From Treponema sp. (GTDB taxonomy: Bacteria > Spirochaetota > Spirochaetia > Treponematales > Breznakiellaceae), in contig JAIRNP010000139.1 of assembly GCA_031258005.1 (NCBI GenBank), forward strand, positions 1-39,094: a stretch of 39,094 bases of DNA, written 5' to 3'. Shown piece after piece: positions 25,195 through 33,350 of the stretch. Made by a program: the position numbers and the translations under genes. The notes under the pieces were generated by a model that did not search any database, had not been told where the DNA came from, and saw only the letters and a program-made list of their open reading frames with translations. Position 1 is the stretch's first letter, and each line of letters starts with the position of its first letter.

Positions 25195-26568
25195 CTACAA
25201 ATCTTTGGGCAGGCCGGAACGCTTCAAAATCTCCTGCCATTTAGTAGCCCCGCCGACCTTCTTTATCAGCTCCGCTATACAAAGCACGATAAGGCCTTTC
25301 ATACTCTTTTTATGGGTAAGGAAGGAGGCCTGTTCTGACACCTTAAACACCGAAACTTCATGGCTGATTTCGTTCACGCTGACCAGATTGAGCTTTACCT
25401 TATCAATAGCGGCGTCCATGAGTTGAGCTACCACCTCTGGATTTGAAGCTAAAGACTGGGAGGCTTGTTTCACCTCTTGGGTAATGGAGGCGAGTGTTTC
25501 CGCTTCACTTTGAATGGTCTTACTTTGGGCGAGAATATTTCCCGACCCCTCATCAATCTCTTTACTACTCTGCTGTATGCCGGCGAATTGGAGGATAAGC
25601 GCTTCCATATTCCCTCGCTGGCTATTGACCGCCTTTACCAGGTTGTTCTGGTTGGCATCCATGTTTTTAATGGCCGTAAAAATGTTATCAAAGGAAAGGC
25701 TGGTGTTTTCTGAGGTACATACCGCCTTTTCCATAGACTCTTTGAGGCTTTTCATACTATCCGTGATGATTCGGGATTGCTTATTCGAACTTTCCGCAAG
25801 GCTACGGATCTCATCGGCTACCACGGCAAAACCCTTGCCTGATTCACCTGCGTGGGCCGCCTCAATAGCTGCGTTCATGGCCAGGAGATTCGTTTGACTT
25901 GCGATGCGGTTAATCACCATGTTTGCCTCAAACACCGTACTGATTTTAACGGTAAGGGTATGGACCATCTCTTGGAGCTTGAGCATCTCATCCTTACCGG
26001 AACCGGCATGACTTGTGAGGTTCGTATAGCCGGTCACATTATCTTGGATAATCTGGTCTAGGTTCTGGATACTCGTCTTTAACTGGGTAAAAAGAGCTGC
26101 ACTGGCGCTTACCTGGTCTATTTGAGTGGCAATGGCCTTACTCTGGTAGGTATGGATATCCTGCAAAACCTTTGCCACCTGGCCTATGCTGGCAGCCTGC
26201 AGGGGAATACGTTTATCTATCATCTCAATGAGGACCGTCAGGGCCTTAACCCGGGAACAGGCTTCATCGATCAGCTTGTACAGGGCTTCTGCATTTTCTT
26301 CGGTGTGTTTTGTCCGGTTCTGAATGAGGGATAACACCCGATCCTGGTAGGCGATAAAGGCGTTTATCCGCTCCCTCAGGTGTTTCATACCGCCGCCCTC
26401 AGGTATTCGTAAGGTTAGGTTATAATTTTGTTGATCCATAAAGAACTGATCCAGCGCCTGATAGGTTTGTCCTTGGTATGCTTCTCTTCTTCTATAGAAT
26501 AGCATAACCCCTACCGCTGAAACCGCAGCGGAGACAGCTGCTACACCCGCTATAATAGCAATACCCAT
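25195..26568 (-). CDS. Methyl-accepting chemotaxis-type protein with a truncated H-NOX domain
   Basis: The 457-residue product has one amino-terminal membrane helix (residues 2–25), no periplasmic sensor domain and a cytoplasmic receptor region. The receptor hairpin motif [20 protein letters not shown] with [16 protein letters not shown] is intact, so it can couple to CheA/CheW. After residue 420 it reads [20 protein letters not shown] and [15 protein letters not shown], the start of an H-NOX domain, and stops at TAG. Downstream, the domain continues in frame to 24781. As sequenced, the receptor would lack its heme sensor. A single base change or suppression would restore a 595-codon protein. 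ATG 26568 is preceded by GAGGGTG. Confidence 0.85.
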   Translation of the reverse strand: MGIAIIAGVAAVSAAVSAVGVMLFYRRREAYQGQTYQALDQFFMDQQNYNLTLRIPEGGGMKHLRERINAFIAYQDRVLSLIQNRTKHTEENAEALYKLIDEACSRVKALTVLIEMIDKRIPLQAASIGQVAKVLQDIHTYQSKAIATQIDQVSASAALFTQLKTSIQNLDQIIQDNVTGYTNLTSHAGSGKDEMLKLQEMVHTLTVKISTVFEANMVINRIASQTNLLAMNAAIEAAHAGESGKGFAVVADEIRSLAESSNKQSRIITDSMKSLKESMEKAVCTSENTSLSFDNIFTAIKNMDANQNNLVKAVNSQRGNMEALILQFAGIQQSSKEIDEGSGNILAQSKTIQSEAETLASITQEVKQASQSLASNPEVVAQLMDAAIDKVKLNLVSVNEISHEVSVFKVSEQASFLTHKKSMKGLIVLCIAELIKKVGGATKWQEILKRSGLPKDL

Positions 26569-26677
26569 ATTTTCACCCTCTTCTACCCTAGGTTAAACCA
26601 CCCCTTGCCGGCTGTCAATCTAGCATGACCCCAAGAATCCTCGGCGAAACAGAAAAATAACCCAAGCCCTCAAAGGC

Positions 26678-27106
26678 CTAAGCCCTATGAGCGCCATCAT
26701 GGGTACGCCGGTCATCTCCTGCAGGGTTCTCAGGAAAGGCTTCCAACACCACCATGGCAATAGCATTGTCCCGCTCGTGGGTAAGGGAAAGATGCACTCG
26801 ATGGGCGCCGCTTTGCTCCAATGCCCGAAGCGCGGTGCCGAAGAGTTGTATCTCCGGCTTGCCGTTATGCTGATTGACCACCATAATATCCTTGAGCACG
26901 ATACCCGAAAGCCCCATACCCAGGGCTTTACCGAAGGCTTCCTTAGCCGCAAACCGGGCCGCCAATGACAGGGCCGCCCCGCTACCCCTGGACAGGGCGG
27001 TGCGTAGTTCTGCAGGATGAAAATAGCGTTCCAATAAACCGGGGATAGTCTGCCACCGTTTCAGCCGATACGCATGGACCACGTCCACTCCGATACCGAT
27101 AATCAT
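26678..27106 (-). CDS. acpS: Holo-[acyl-carrier-protein] synthase
   Basis: AcpS transfers phosphopantetheine from CoA to a serine of acyl-carrier protein. The protein shows the family motif GIGVDVVHAYRL at its amino end, with the metal-binding aspartate at D8. The core motif RFAAKEAFGKALG and the later LSLTHERDNAIAMVV are present. Length is 142 residues, against about 125 for most AcpS proteins. The extra residues are a 16-residue carboxyl tail rich in charged residues. Its start overlaps the stop of cdaR by four bases (ATGA), so it is the third gene of cdaA-cdaR-acpS. Confidence 0.95.
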   Translation of the reverse strand: MIIGIGVDVVHAYRLKRWQTIPGLLERYFHPAELRTALSRGSGAALSLAARFAAKEAFGKALGMGLSGIVLKDIMVVNQHNGKPEIQLFGTALRALEQSGAHRVHLSLTHERDNAIAMVVLEAFPENPAGDDRRTHDGAHRA

Positions 27107-28065
27107 CCGTTTCCCGGGTTCCTCAGCCTGACCTGTACCGTAACCGTTTCAGGGTCCTTCCATAAGAGGGTAAAATTCGGAATCTGCGGTGCCAATACCG
27201 GCAGCGTATAGGTCCCTGGTTCGCTTATGGCCGAACCATCCACATACAAAAATGAAGCCGGCGGACTGTACTGTTCCAGCGCCCGTTGACTCCCTTCAAG
27301 ACGAATACTGCCGGTCCCCGCTTCCAGGTCTGGGATAAACCGTTCATGCAGCCGGTCTACCCGGATCGGCAGATTGGTAAAATTCTCAAATCCAATGATT
27401 TCCCGGATAAACCCATAAAATTCGGTCATCCCATTCCCCTGGATTACCACGAGGGGATCGGGGTTCACGATACTGACCATGATGGAAAAATCTTCGTTTC
27501 GGCCATCCATATCAATAAAATCAGTGGATAGTTCCGAAATACCCTTCATTACCTCTGCAGGACCTTCAAGCGCCACCTGAGATGGCTTCAGGGTATAAGA
27601 AACCAATTCGTATCCTCGTTGCACGGGACCCCGGGTATTGGCCTTCAAAGGAACATATTTACTTGTTTTATGATCCAATACTATGGATATTTCCAGAGGA
27701 TCCACCTTGATTTCCAAAGGCTCAAGCCCCAGGGCAGTTCCATTCGTACGGACCTGCACCGGGATCCTATAGATACCCTTCTCTTTGCCGGTAAGATCAA
27801 TATAGGGCTCCACATCCTCTTCCAAAAGGGAACGAACCCGGGCAGCATCCCCCCGGATACTGATACGGATCATCTTGGTATAGGCGCTTGCAGGAATCAG
27901 GGTTCCCGTGGTCTCCACCAGGAGAGGAACCGAAAAGAACCGTTCTTCCAGGGTATTCATGTGGTGAAATATAAACAGAATAAGCGCAAGCGCGATGGAA
28001 AGCACCTTAGCAGGCCAGTTTTCCGCTATGTGGGCGAGCACTTTTCTGCTATCCAAGGATCTCAT
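27103..28065 (-). CDS. cdaR: CdaR, YbbR-domain regulator of diadenylate cyclase
   Basis: CdaR is a membrane-anchored YbbR-repeat protein that modulates CdaA. The amino end has one membrane helix, VLSIALALILFIFHHM (residues 21–36). The rest is a run of YbbR-like beta repeats outside the membrane; examples are VPLLVETTGTLIPASAY and VPLKANTRGPVQRGYELVSY. Length is 320 residues. The start overlaps cdaA by 17 nt and the stop overlaps acpS. The gene order cdaA-cdaR matches the arrangement in Firmicutes and other bacteria, where glmM often comes next. Here acpS takes that place. Confidence 0.85.
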   Translation of the reverse strand: MRSLDSRKVLAHIAENWPAKVLSIALALILFIFHHMNTLEERFFSVPLLVETTGTLIPASAYTKMIRISIRGDAARVRSLLEEDVEPYIDLTGKEKGIYRIPVQVRTNGTALGLEPLEIKVDPLEISIVLDHKTSKYVPLKANTRGPVQRGYELVSYTLKPSQVALEGPAEVMKGISELSTDFIDMDGRNEDFSIMVSIVNPDPLVVIQGNGMTEFYGFIREIIGFENFTNLPIRVDRLHERFIPDLEAGTGSIRLEGSQRALEQYSPPASFLYVDGSAISEPGTYTLPVLAPQIPNFTLLWKDPETVTVQVRLRNPGNG

Positions 28066-28891
28066 CCTTTTCCGGGTCTAAAGATGCAGTCATGGAGGAA
28101 CCGGTCTTTTCAGCCTCGCCCCGTCTCACCCCATGTTCAAATATTTCTTGTAGGGTTCCGGTAATTTCAATGGGAGAAAGGTCATAATACAAATTACCAT
28201 CAAAGGCGATAGATATAGCCCCGGTCTCTTCGGAAACCACCAGGATTACCGCATCGGACTGCTCAGACATACCCAAAGATGCCCGATGCCGGGTACCGAA
28301 ACTCTTCTTTATATCCTGCTGTTCAGACAGGGGAAGAAAACACCCTGCCGCGGCGATCCGGCCATTTTGGATAACCATAGCCCCGTCGTGCAGGGGGCCA
28401 TCGAATTCAAAGACCGTTACCATGAGGCTGGAAGAAATTTCCGCGTTCAGCCTGGTCCCCGTATCAATGATGTTCTTGAGGTTCACCCGCCGGGGAAAAA
28501 CCACCAACATCCCCCGGCGTTTCTGGGAAAGAATTTCCGCTGCGGTAATCACCACTTCCAGATGCCCCAGCCGGGGTTTGCTGTCTGGCCGGAATAACTC
28601 AGTCTGGCCCAGACGAAGGATGATCTTCCGCAATTCAGGCTGAAAGACAATGGCTACTGCTACAAAAAGCCCTGGAGCCAAGATATTAAGGACCCACTGT
28701 AACGTCGTTAGCTTGAATAAAACCGCAAGACCATATACCAGGGCCAGAAACCCTGCGCCTTGGAACATCTGCATAACCTGGGTTTTGACCAGAAGATCGT
28801 AGACTTTATAGAACAAAAACGAGAGGATCACCACATCCAAGACCGGGCGAATAATATCATACACGGCGGTAAGCCGCTGAAGCCATTCCAA
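28049..28891 (-). CDS. cdaA: Diadenylate cyclase CdaA
   Basis: CdaA makes cyclic di-AMP from two ATP molecules at the cytoplasmic membrane. The 280-residue protein has two or three amino-terminal helices (residues 15–85), followed by the DAC domain. Its catalytic motifs are intact: DGA at residues 169–171 (LHDGAMVI) and RHR at 201–203 (GTRHRASLG). A conserved GxLVVFPR-type segment lies near residue 127. The start at 28891 has only a weak ribosome site. A probable phosphodiesterase for the product, PgpH, is at 33328, so this stretch holds both synthesis and breakdown. Confidence 0.95.
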   Translation of the reverse strand: MEWLQRLTAVYDIIRPVLDVVILSFLFYKVYDLLVKTQVMQMFQGAGFLALVYGLAVLFKLTTLQWVLNILAPGLFVAVAIVFQPELRKIILRLGQTELFRPDSKPRLGHLEVVITAAEILSQKRRGMLVVFPRRVNLKNIIDTGTRLNAEISSSLMVTVFEFDGPLHDGAMVIQNGRIAAAGCFLPLSEQQDIKKSFGTRHRASLGMSEQSDAVILVVSEETGAISIAFDGNLYYDLSPIEITGTLQEIFEHGVRRGEAEKTGSSMTASLDPEKDEILG

Positions 28892-29129
28892 AGTATACCC
28901 TTTATGTATAGAATCGTACCTGCGTTACGTATGCCCAAGACCCTATGCAGTCTATAAATTTGCACGACCGCACCTGTACGTAGGTTCAGCATAGAGTAGA
29001 TAGGGGGTTTCTGCAAGCCGGTAGGATTCCGCTACAAGATACATACGCTCGAGCGTCCCTCGTCACAGGGCCGTTCCTTCGGGATTTGAAACAGGTTCCT
29101 TTATCTGACCATGAAGTCGTTACCGGATA
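28892..29129. other. Intergenic region between dxs and cdaA
   Basis: I see no gene here. A perfect 12-bp palindrome, ACGCTCGAGCGT, lies at 29045–29056, about 155 nt ahead of cdaA. It could be an operator, but nothing else supports that. No strong intrinsic terminator for dxs was found. Confidence 0.35.
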
Positions 29130-31169
29130 CTAGGTATGAGCCGCCCAGGATCCTGAAGAACCGGCTCGAGGACCCGCTTTTCGAGTATAGGGGTAAATCC
29201 GGTTTTCCCCGTAAAAGCGCCGAACCGATGCGGCAATGCCCTCCCCGTCAAGACCATTTATATGGAGGAGTTCTTCCCGCTTGCCGAGGGACCCAAAGTT
29301 ACCGTGAATCCCCAGAACCCGTATCTGGGCAGTACACTGCCGTCTATAGGCCAATTCCGTGGCGTATTCCCCAAATCCTCCTTCTGTGATGCCTTCTTCG
29401 ATAAAAACCATGAGTTCATATCGGTTCATAATCTCCACCAGGTAATCCTCGTGCACCGGTTTAAGGAAACGCAGGTTATACAGATCCGCCGCAATGTTGC
29501 GGGCTAAGAGACGGTCCGCAGCCTCCCAGACCTCTGGATAAAGACTTCCTGTAAAGGCAAGACAGACCAAGGTACCCCATTCCCGTATAAATACCCCCTT
29601 TCCCCGCTCTAAAGGCAGGGAGAAGGCAGGGATCTCATGAGGACACATGGCTTTAGGATACCGGATCATGGCAGGTTCGACCGCGGCCAAGGACCAATCC
29701 AGCATCCGCTTCAATTCCAGGCCTCCTGCAGGAGCCAGGATAGCCATATTCGGGATCGGACGGAATAGGGCGATATCAAACAGTCCCTGATGGGTTTCTC
29801 CATCATCACTTACCAAGCCCGCCCGATCCAGGGCAAAGAGAACCGGCAGTTTTTGCAAGGCCACATCGTGGATCACCTGATCCACTGCCCGCTGGATAAA
29901 GGTTGAATAAACCGCGACTACCGGCCGCATTCCCTGAGTCGCCAATCCTGCGGCAAAGGTAACCGCATGTTCCTCGGCAATGCCTACGTCAAAAAAACGG
30001 GCGGGAAACGCCGCCTTAAACGGGGAAAGGCCCGTTCCTTTTTCCATGGCCGCGGTAATGGCTATTACCCGTGTATCCCTGCCCCCGGCATCACGCATAG
30101 CCCGGTTAAAAGCATCGGTAAAAGAACCATTTCCCCATAATTCCGGCCGGATGGTTACTACCGGGATCGGTACCGGGGATAGGGCTGCTTCTTGAGGGCT
30201 GGTATCGGGTTCCTCTGGAATTGTCTCTTTAGCCGCCAAGCCTCCGCTTATGGAAAACGAGGGAACCCCGTGGTAGCTGCCGGGATCTTTTTCAGCGAAT
30301 GTATACCCCTTGCCCTTGCGGGTAATCACATGGACCACCACAGGCCGATCCAGCCTCCGTACATCCTGCAGCACCCGTTCAAGCTGCTGGATATGGTGCC
30401 CGTCAATAGGCCCGACGTATTCAAAGCCCAGATCCACAAAAAAATTATCCGTATAGAAGACCGCCTTCACTGCCCGCTTAAGCCGGACCACCACATCGAA
30501 AAAGGCATCTCCTACCAGGGGCAAACGCTTGGCCATAGAATCAAAGTTACGGCGAAACCACTGATACCGGGCCTTCATGGAAAGGCGGCTTAAATATTTG
30601 GAAAGCCCTCCCACATTGGGGCTTATGGACATCTTATTGTCATTGAGAATCACCACCAAGGGTAAGCGCAGCTGCCCCGCGTGGGATAAGGCTTCATAGG
30701 CCAGCCCTCCGGTTAAGGCGCCGTCCCCGATAACCGCCACCACCCGGTTTCTCCGTCCTTGGACCCATTCCCCCGCGAGGATCCCCAGAGCCGCTGAAAT
30801 TGACGTGGATGCATGGCCTGTATCAAAAATATCATGGGGACTTTCGGCTCGTTTTGGAAACCCCCCAAGTCCTCCGGATTGACGGAGGGAAGAGAATTCC
30901 CCATACCTGCCGGTAAGAAGCTTATGGGTATAACATTGATGCCCCACATCCCAGATTATCTTATCCCGGGGAGAATTAAAGACCCGGTGCAACGCAATGG
31001 TAAGTTCCACCACTCCCAGGTTAGAGGCCAAATGTCCTCCCTGCTTACTCACCGTAGCCACAATAGTTTCACGGATTTCAGCCGCGAGCCGATTTAACTC
31101 TGTGAAGGAAAGGCCCTTAAGATCCCCTGGTTCATAAATATGGGCTAACAAGGATTCAGCGTCACGCAT
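29130..31169 (-). CDS. dxs: 1-deoxy-D-xylulose-5-phosphate synthase
   Basis: Dxs condenses pyruvate and glyceraldehyde-3-phosphate with thiamine diphosphate, the first step of the MEP isoprenoid route. The thiamine-binding motif GDGALTGGLAYEAL with NDNKMSISPNVG is intact, and the catalytic glutamate lies in DVGIAEEHA (E399). Also present are SNLGVVELTIALH and WDVGHQCYTHKLLTGR. The protein has 679 residues against the common 620; most of the extra length is a linker after YHGVPSFSIS (about residues 330–365) and a short carboxyl tail. ATG 31169 is followed by MRDAESLLAHIYEPGDL, which fits the family. Confidence 0.97.
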   Translation of the reverse strand: MRDAESLLAHIYEPGDLKGLSFTELNRLAAEIRETIVATVSKQGGHLASNLGVVELTIALHRVFNSPRDKIIWDVGHQCYTHKLLTGRYGEFSSLRQSGGLGGFPKRAESPHDIFDTGHASTSISAALGILAGEWVQGRRNRVVAVIGDGALTGGLAYEALSHAGQLRLPLVVILNDNKMSISPNVGGLSKYLSRLSMKARYQWFRRNFDSMAKRLPLVGDAFFDVVVRLKRAVKAVFYTDNFFVDLGFEYVGPIDGHHIQQLERVLQDVRRLDRPVVVHVITRKGKGYTFAEKDPGSYHGVPSFSISGGLAAKETIPEEPDTSPQEAALSPVPIPVVTIRPELWGNGSFTDAFNRAMRDAGGRDTRVIAITAAMEKGTGLSPFKAAFPARFFDVGIAEEHAVTFAAGLATQGMRPVVAVYSTFIQRAVDQVIHDVALQKLPVLFALDRAGLVSDDGETHQGLFDIALFRPIPNMAILAPAGGLELKRMLDWSLAAVEPAMIRYPKAMCPHEIPAFSLPLERGKGVFIREWGTLVCLAFTGSLYPEVWEAADRLLARNIAADLYNLRFLKPVHEDYLVEIMNRYELMVFIEEGITEGGFGEYATELAYRRQCTAQIRVLGIHGNFGSLGKREELLHINGLDGEGIAASVRRFYGENRIYPYTRKAGPRAGSSGSWAAHT

Positions 31170-31203
31170 ATACCTACTACTATATATCTCATGGCGTTAT
31201 TTA

Positions 31204-31497
31204 TCAGGAAAAATAGGCGTCTACCGTCTTTTTCAAGGCCCTTTGTGTCTGAAAAGAACCTTTGGCATCATATAATACCCTACCCTCGTCAAAATACAAC
31301 TCAACACGAGGAAGGCCTAGAGCTACAGCATATACTATAACATGAAACCGTTTTAAAAAGTCACATTTTGAAACGGTTTCATGTACATGCGCCCCTTTCA
31401 CAATTCCTTCCTCATGCTTCGGGTGAGGTTTATAAAGAAGGCTATTTATTTTTATGTCGATTCCTTCTGAGCTTCTTTTTACGTTTATGGGTTGCAA
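31204..31497 (-). CDS. Possible small hypothetical protein (doubtful)
   Basis: A 97-residue frame lies 34 nt upstream of dxs on the same strand. I recognise no domain. Its carboxyl half, RFHVIVYAVALGLPRVELYF, looks protein-like, but the middle of the frame (31341–31383) is an 18-bp hairpin that would encode HETVSKCDFLKRFH. If the frame is real, a palindromic element has inserted into it in frame. If not, the whole stretch is simply intergenic. Confidence 0.3.
   Translation of the reverse strand: MQPINVKRSSEGIDIKINSLLYKPHPKHEEGIVKGAHVHETVSKCDFLKRFHVIVYAVALGLPRVELYFDEGRVLYDAKGSFQTQRALKKTVDAYFS
31341..31383. repeat. 18-bp hairpin inside the small ORF upstream of dxs
   Basis: Positions 31341–31358 pair with 31366–31383 (CATGAAACCGTTT and complement plus AAAA/TTTT, one G·T pair) around the loop AGTCACA. 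It is of the same kind as the dyads at 495 and 11291. Confidence 0.7.
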
Positions 31498-31639
31498 TCT
31501 TTCTCAGTTTGCGTTTTCTTCCGCAAGGCACTTCAGCGTCTCCTTTATGTAAGATGGATCCTGTAAACCCACGCAGTAAGTACCTATGGGGCAGGAAAGT
31601 GATTTTAGTATGCCCCAAACCGGGAAAAACGTCAAGTGG

Positions 31640-32125
31640 TCACATTGCCTTGGGAAAAAACAGGGCAAAAGCATTTACTTTCCGAACAAGACAAGCATAC
31701 AGGAAATCAGGGTTGACTGATACCTTACATATCTTGCACTTCGGGCTAAACCGTTTCTCAGGAACCGCAGTGGCGCGCAACCGGGCCGGGGCTCTTTTCT
31801 TCAGAATGTTCACGTTTTCAGGGGACTTGTCTTTCCGCGCCTGACAGGCATCCTCCCGAAACAGCAGGTCAAGCGACCAATGCAGCCGATTCTCTAGCGA
31901 CCAGTGACCACGGAGATAGCCGCCCATGGTTTTGGCCGGGACAATCGTGCTGCTGATATACTACCGGTCGGTTATCCTTGTCTGCTCCCCGATGCTGATG
32001 GCGTTCAGGGCGATGACCAGCATATCCACCAGCTTGTGCCGGAGATCCCCCCATGTCCGCCTCGGGTCCGCTTTGCCTTCAAAGTTTGTTTGCATCCGTT
32101 TCAGGTCCGCTTGGGTAAGTTCCAT
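31640..32125 (-). pseudogene. Decayed ISAs1-family transposase with an internal deletion
   Basis: An ATG at 32125 with GGGAGG before it begins a frame reading MELTQADLKRMQTNFEGKAD, then PRRTWGDLRHKLVDMLVIAL, an ISAs1-type amino end. After about 54 codons a TAG interrupts. In the same frame comes YISSTIVPAKTMGGYLRGHW, then SLENRLHWSLDLLFREDACQ, the ISAs1 carboxyl core (HWSxENxLHWxLD). Some 200 residues of the usual catalytic centre are missing, so the element cannot transpose. It ends with a TGA at 31640. Confidence 0.7.
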
Positions 32126-32231
32126 GATTCCCTCCCGCTGAATCTATTCGTCAGTTTTTCCCTAAATTTATAGCTATCGTCTCTTTTGCGCTTCTCCTGT
32201 ACCCTAAAGTAAATGCTGTTGCCCTATCCTG

Positions 32232-33350
32232 ATGGCCCCTCTTGACTATGCCGGTAACTGGATTTATGCTCAGTACGAGGATTCATACGTTTCTATAGAC
32301 ACGGCGCAGCATCTGGGGTTTTATGCAACAGATTATAGAGAAAATGATATAGAGGCTTATTTGGAGGATACTATAACCATCGTACTGGATAACCGGGATC
32401 TTTTATCCGGTGTATGCGGTGCGAATGATGAAAATCTGCGGCTTATCGAAGGTTTTTTAGGGGGGCGTATCATAGCCCGGGGAAACGAAATCCGTTTAGA
32501 AGGGGTAGACAAGGCCGGTCTCCGGCGTTTCAAACCAATGATGGATAATCTTATTGCGGCGGTCCAAGCCGGAGAAAGTCCTTCTCCTGAATATGTCCGG
32601 GCCTTGGCAGGAGTAGTAGTTCCTCATCCCTCAGCGGAACCGCCCTTTGCCGCGGAAGCGATCCTTTCGGAGGATCCGATTCGGGAAGGGGTGATCCATA
32701 TTCCCCAGGGTTTACGCCGGGTCTATCCTCGAAGCAGGAATCAAGGCATGTATATTCAGGGAATGCGCGGCCATGACATCAGTTTTTGCATAGGCCCTGC
32801 AGGGACCGGTAAAACCTTTCTTGCTATTGCCGAGGCTTTACGGCTGGTTTTATCAAAAAAGATGCGGAAATTGGTATTGACCCGTCCGGTAGTCGAGGCA
32901 GGAGAGAACCTGGGGTTTTTACCGGGAGATCTGGCCCAGAAGATAAGTCCCTATCTGCGCCCCCTCTATGATGCTATGGAATCCTTAGCCCCCTATGAGG
33001 TCATTCGTCATCTGGAAGAGAACCGCACCATAGAAATTGCGCCCCTGGCCTATATGCGGGGACGGAGCCTCAATGAAGCGGTGATCATCCTGGATGAAGC
33101 CCAAAATACCACCAAAGAACAGATGAAGATGTTCCTGACCAGGCTCGGAGCCGGATCGCGGGCGGTCATTACCGGGGATGTTACCCAGATTGACCTGCCT
33201 AGGCGCGTTGATTCCGGCCTCTTACATGCTGTTTCCGTACTTTCCGGGGTGGAGGGCATCTATGTTGCCTACCTCCATACCGGTGATGTCGTACGGAATC
33301 CGCTGATCAAAAAAATACTAGAAGCCTATGAGCATGAAAAAAAAACCTGA
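32232..33350 (+). CDS. PhoH-family ATPase
   Basis: PhoH-like ATPases are linked to RNA metabolism and often sit beside ybeY. The 372-residue product has Walker A GPAGTGKT at residues 188–195 and a Walker B-type segment, AVIILDEAQN. The motif VLTRPVVEAGENLGFLPGDL, typical of the family, is present. The first 45 residues resemble a leader without similarity to PhoH. ATG 32232 has no ribosome site, and TTG 32358 after AGAGG would give a form closer to the usual start, so the amino end is uncertain. It overlaps the next gene by 23 nt and begins an operon of five genes. Confidence 0.9.
   Translation: MAPLDYAGNWIYAQYEDSYVSIDTAQHLGFYATDYRENDIEAYLEDTITIVLDNRDLLSGVCGANDENLRLIEGFLGGRIIARGNEIRLEGVDKAGLRRFKPMMDNLIAAVQAGESPSPEYVRALAGVVVPHPSAEPPFAAEAILSEDPIREGVIHIPQGLRRVYPRSRNQGMYIQGMRGHDISFCIGPAGTGKTFLAIAEALRLVLSKKMRKLVLTRPVVEAGENLGFLPGDLAQKISPYLRPLYDAMESLAPYEVIRHLEENRTIEIAPLAYMRGRSLNEAVIILDEAQNTTKEQMKMFLTRLGAGSRAVITGDVTQIDLPRRVDSGLLHAVSVLSGVEGIYVAYLHTGDVVRNPLIKKILEAYEHEKKT

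Noticed and set aside
25195-25197. Selenocysteine or pyrrolysine readthrough at the stop inside the H-NOX gene
   Set aside because: The codon is TAG, not TGA, so SelA/SelB would not decode it, and no pylT or pylS gene is seen. A mutation or sequencing error is simpler.
29041-29110. tRNA-like sequence downstream of dxs
   Set aside because: A TTCAAATCC piece on the minus strand looks like a T-loop, but the flanking bases do not pair.
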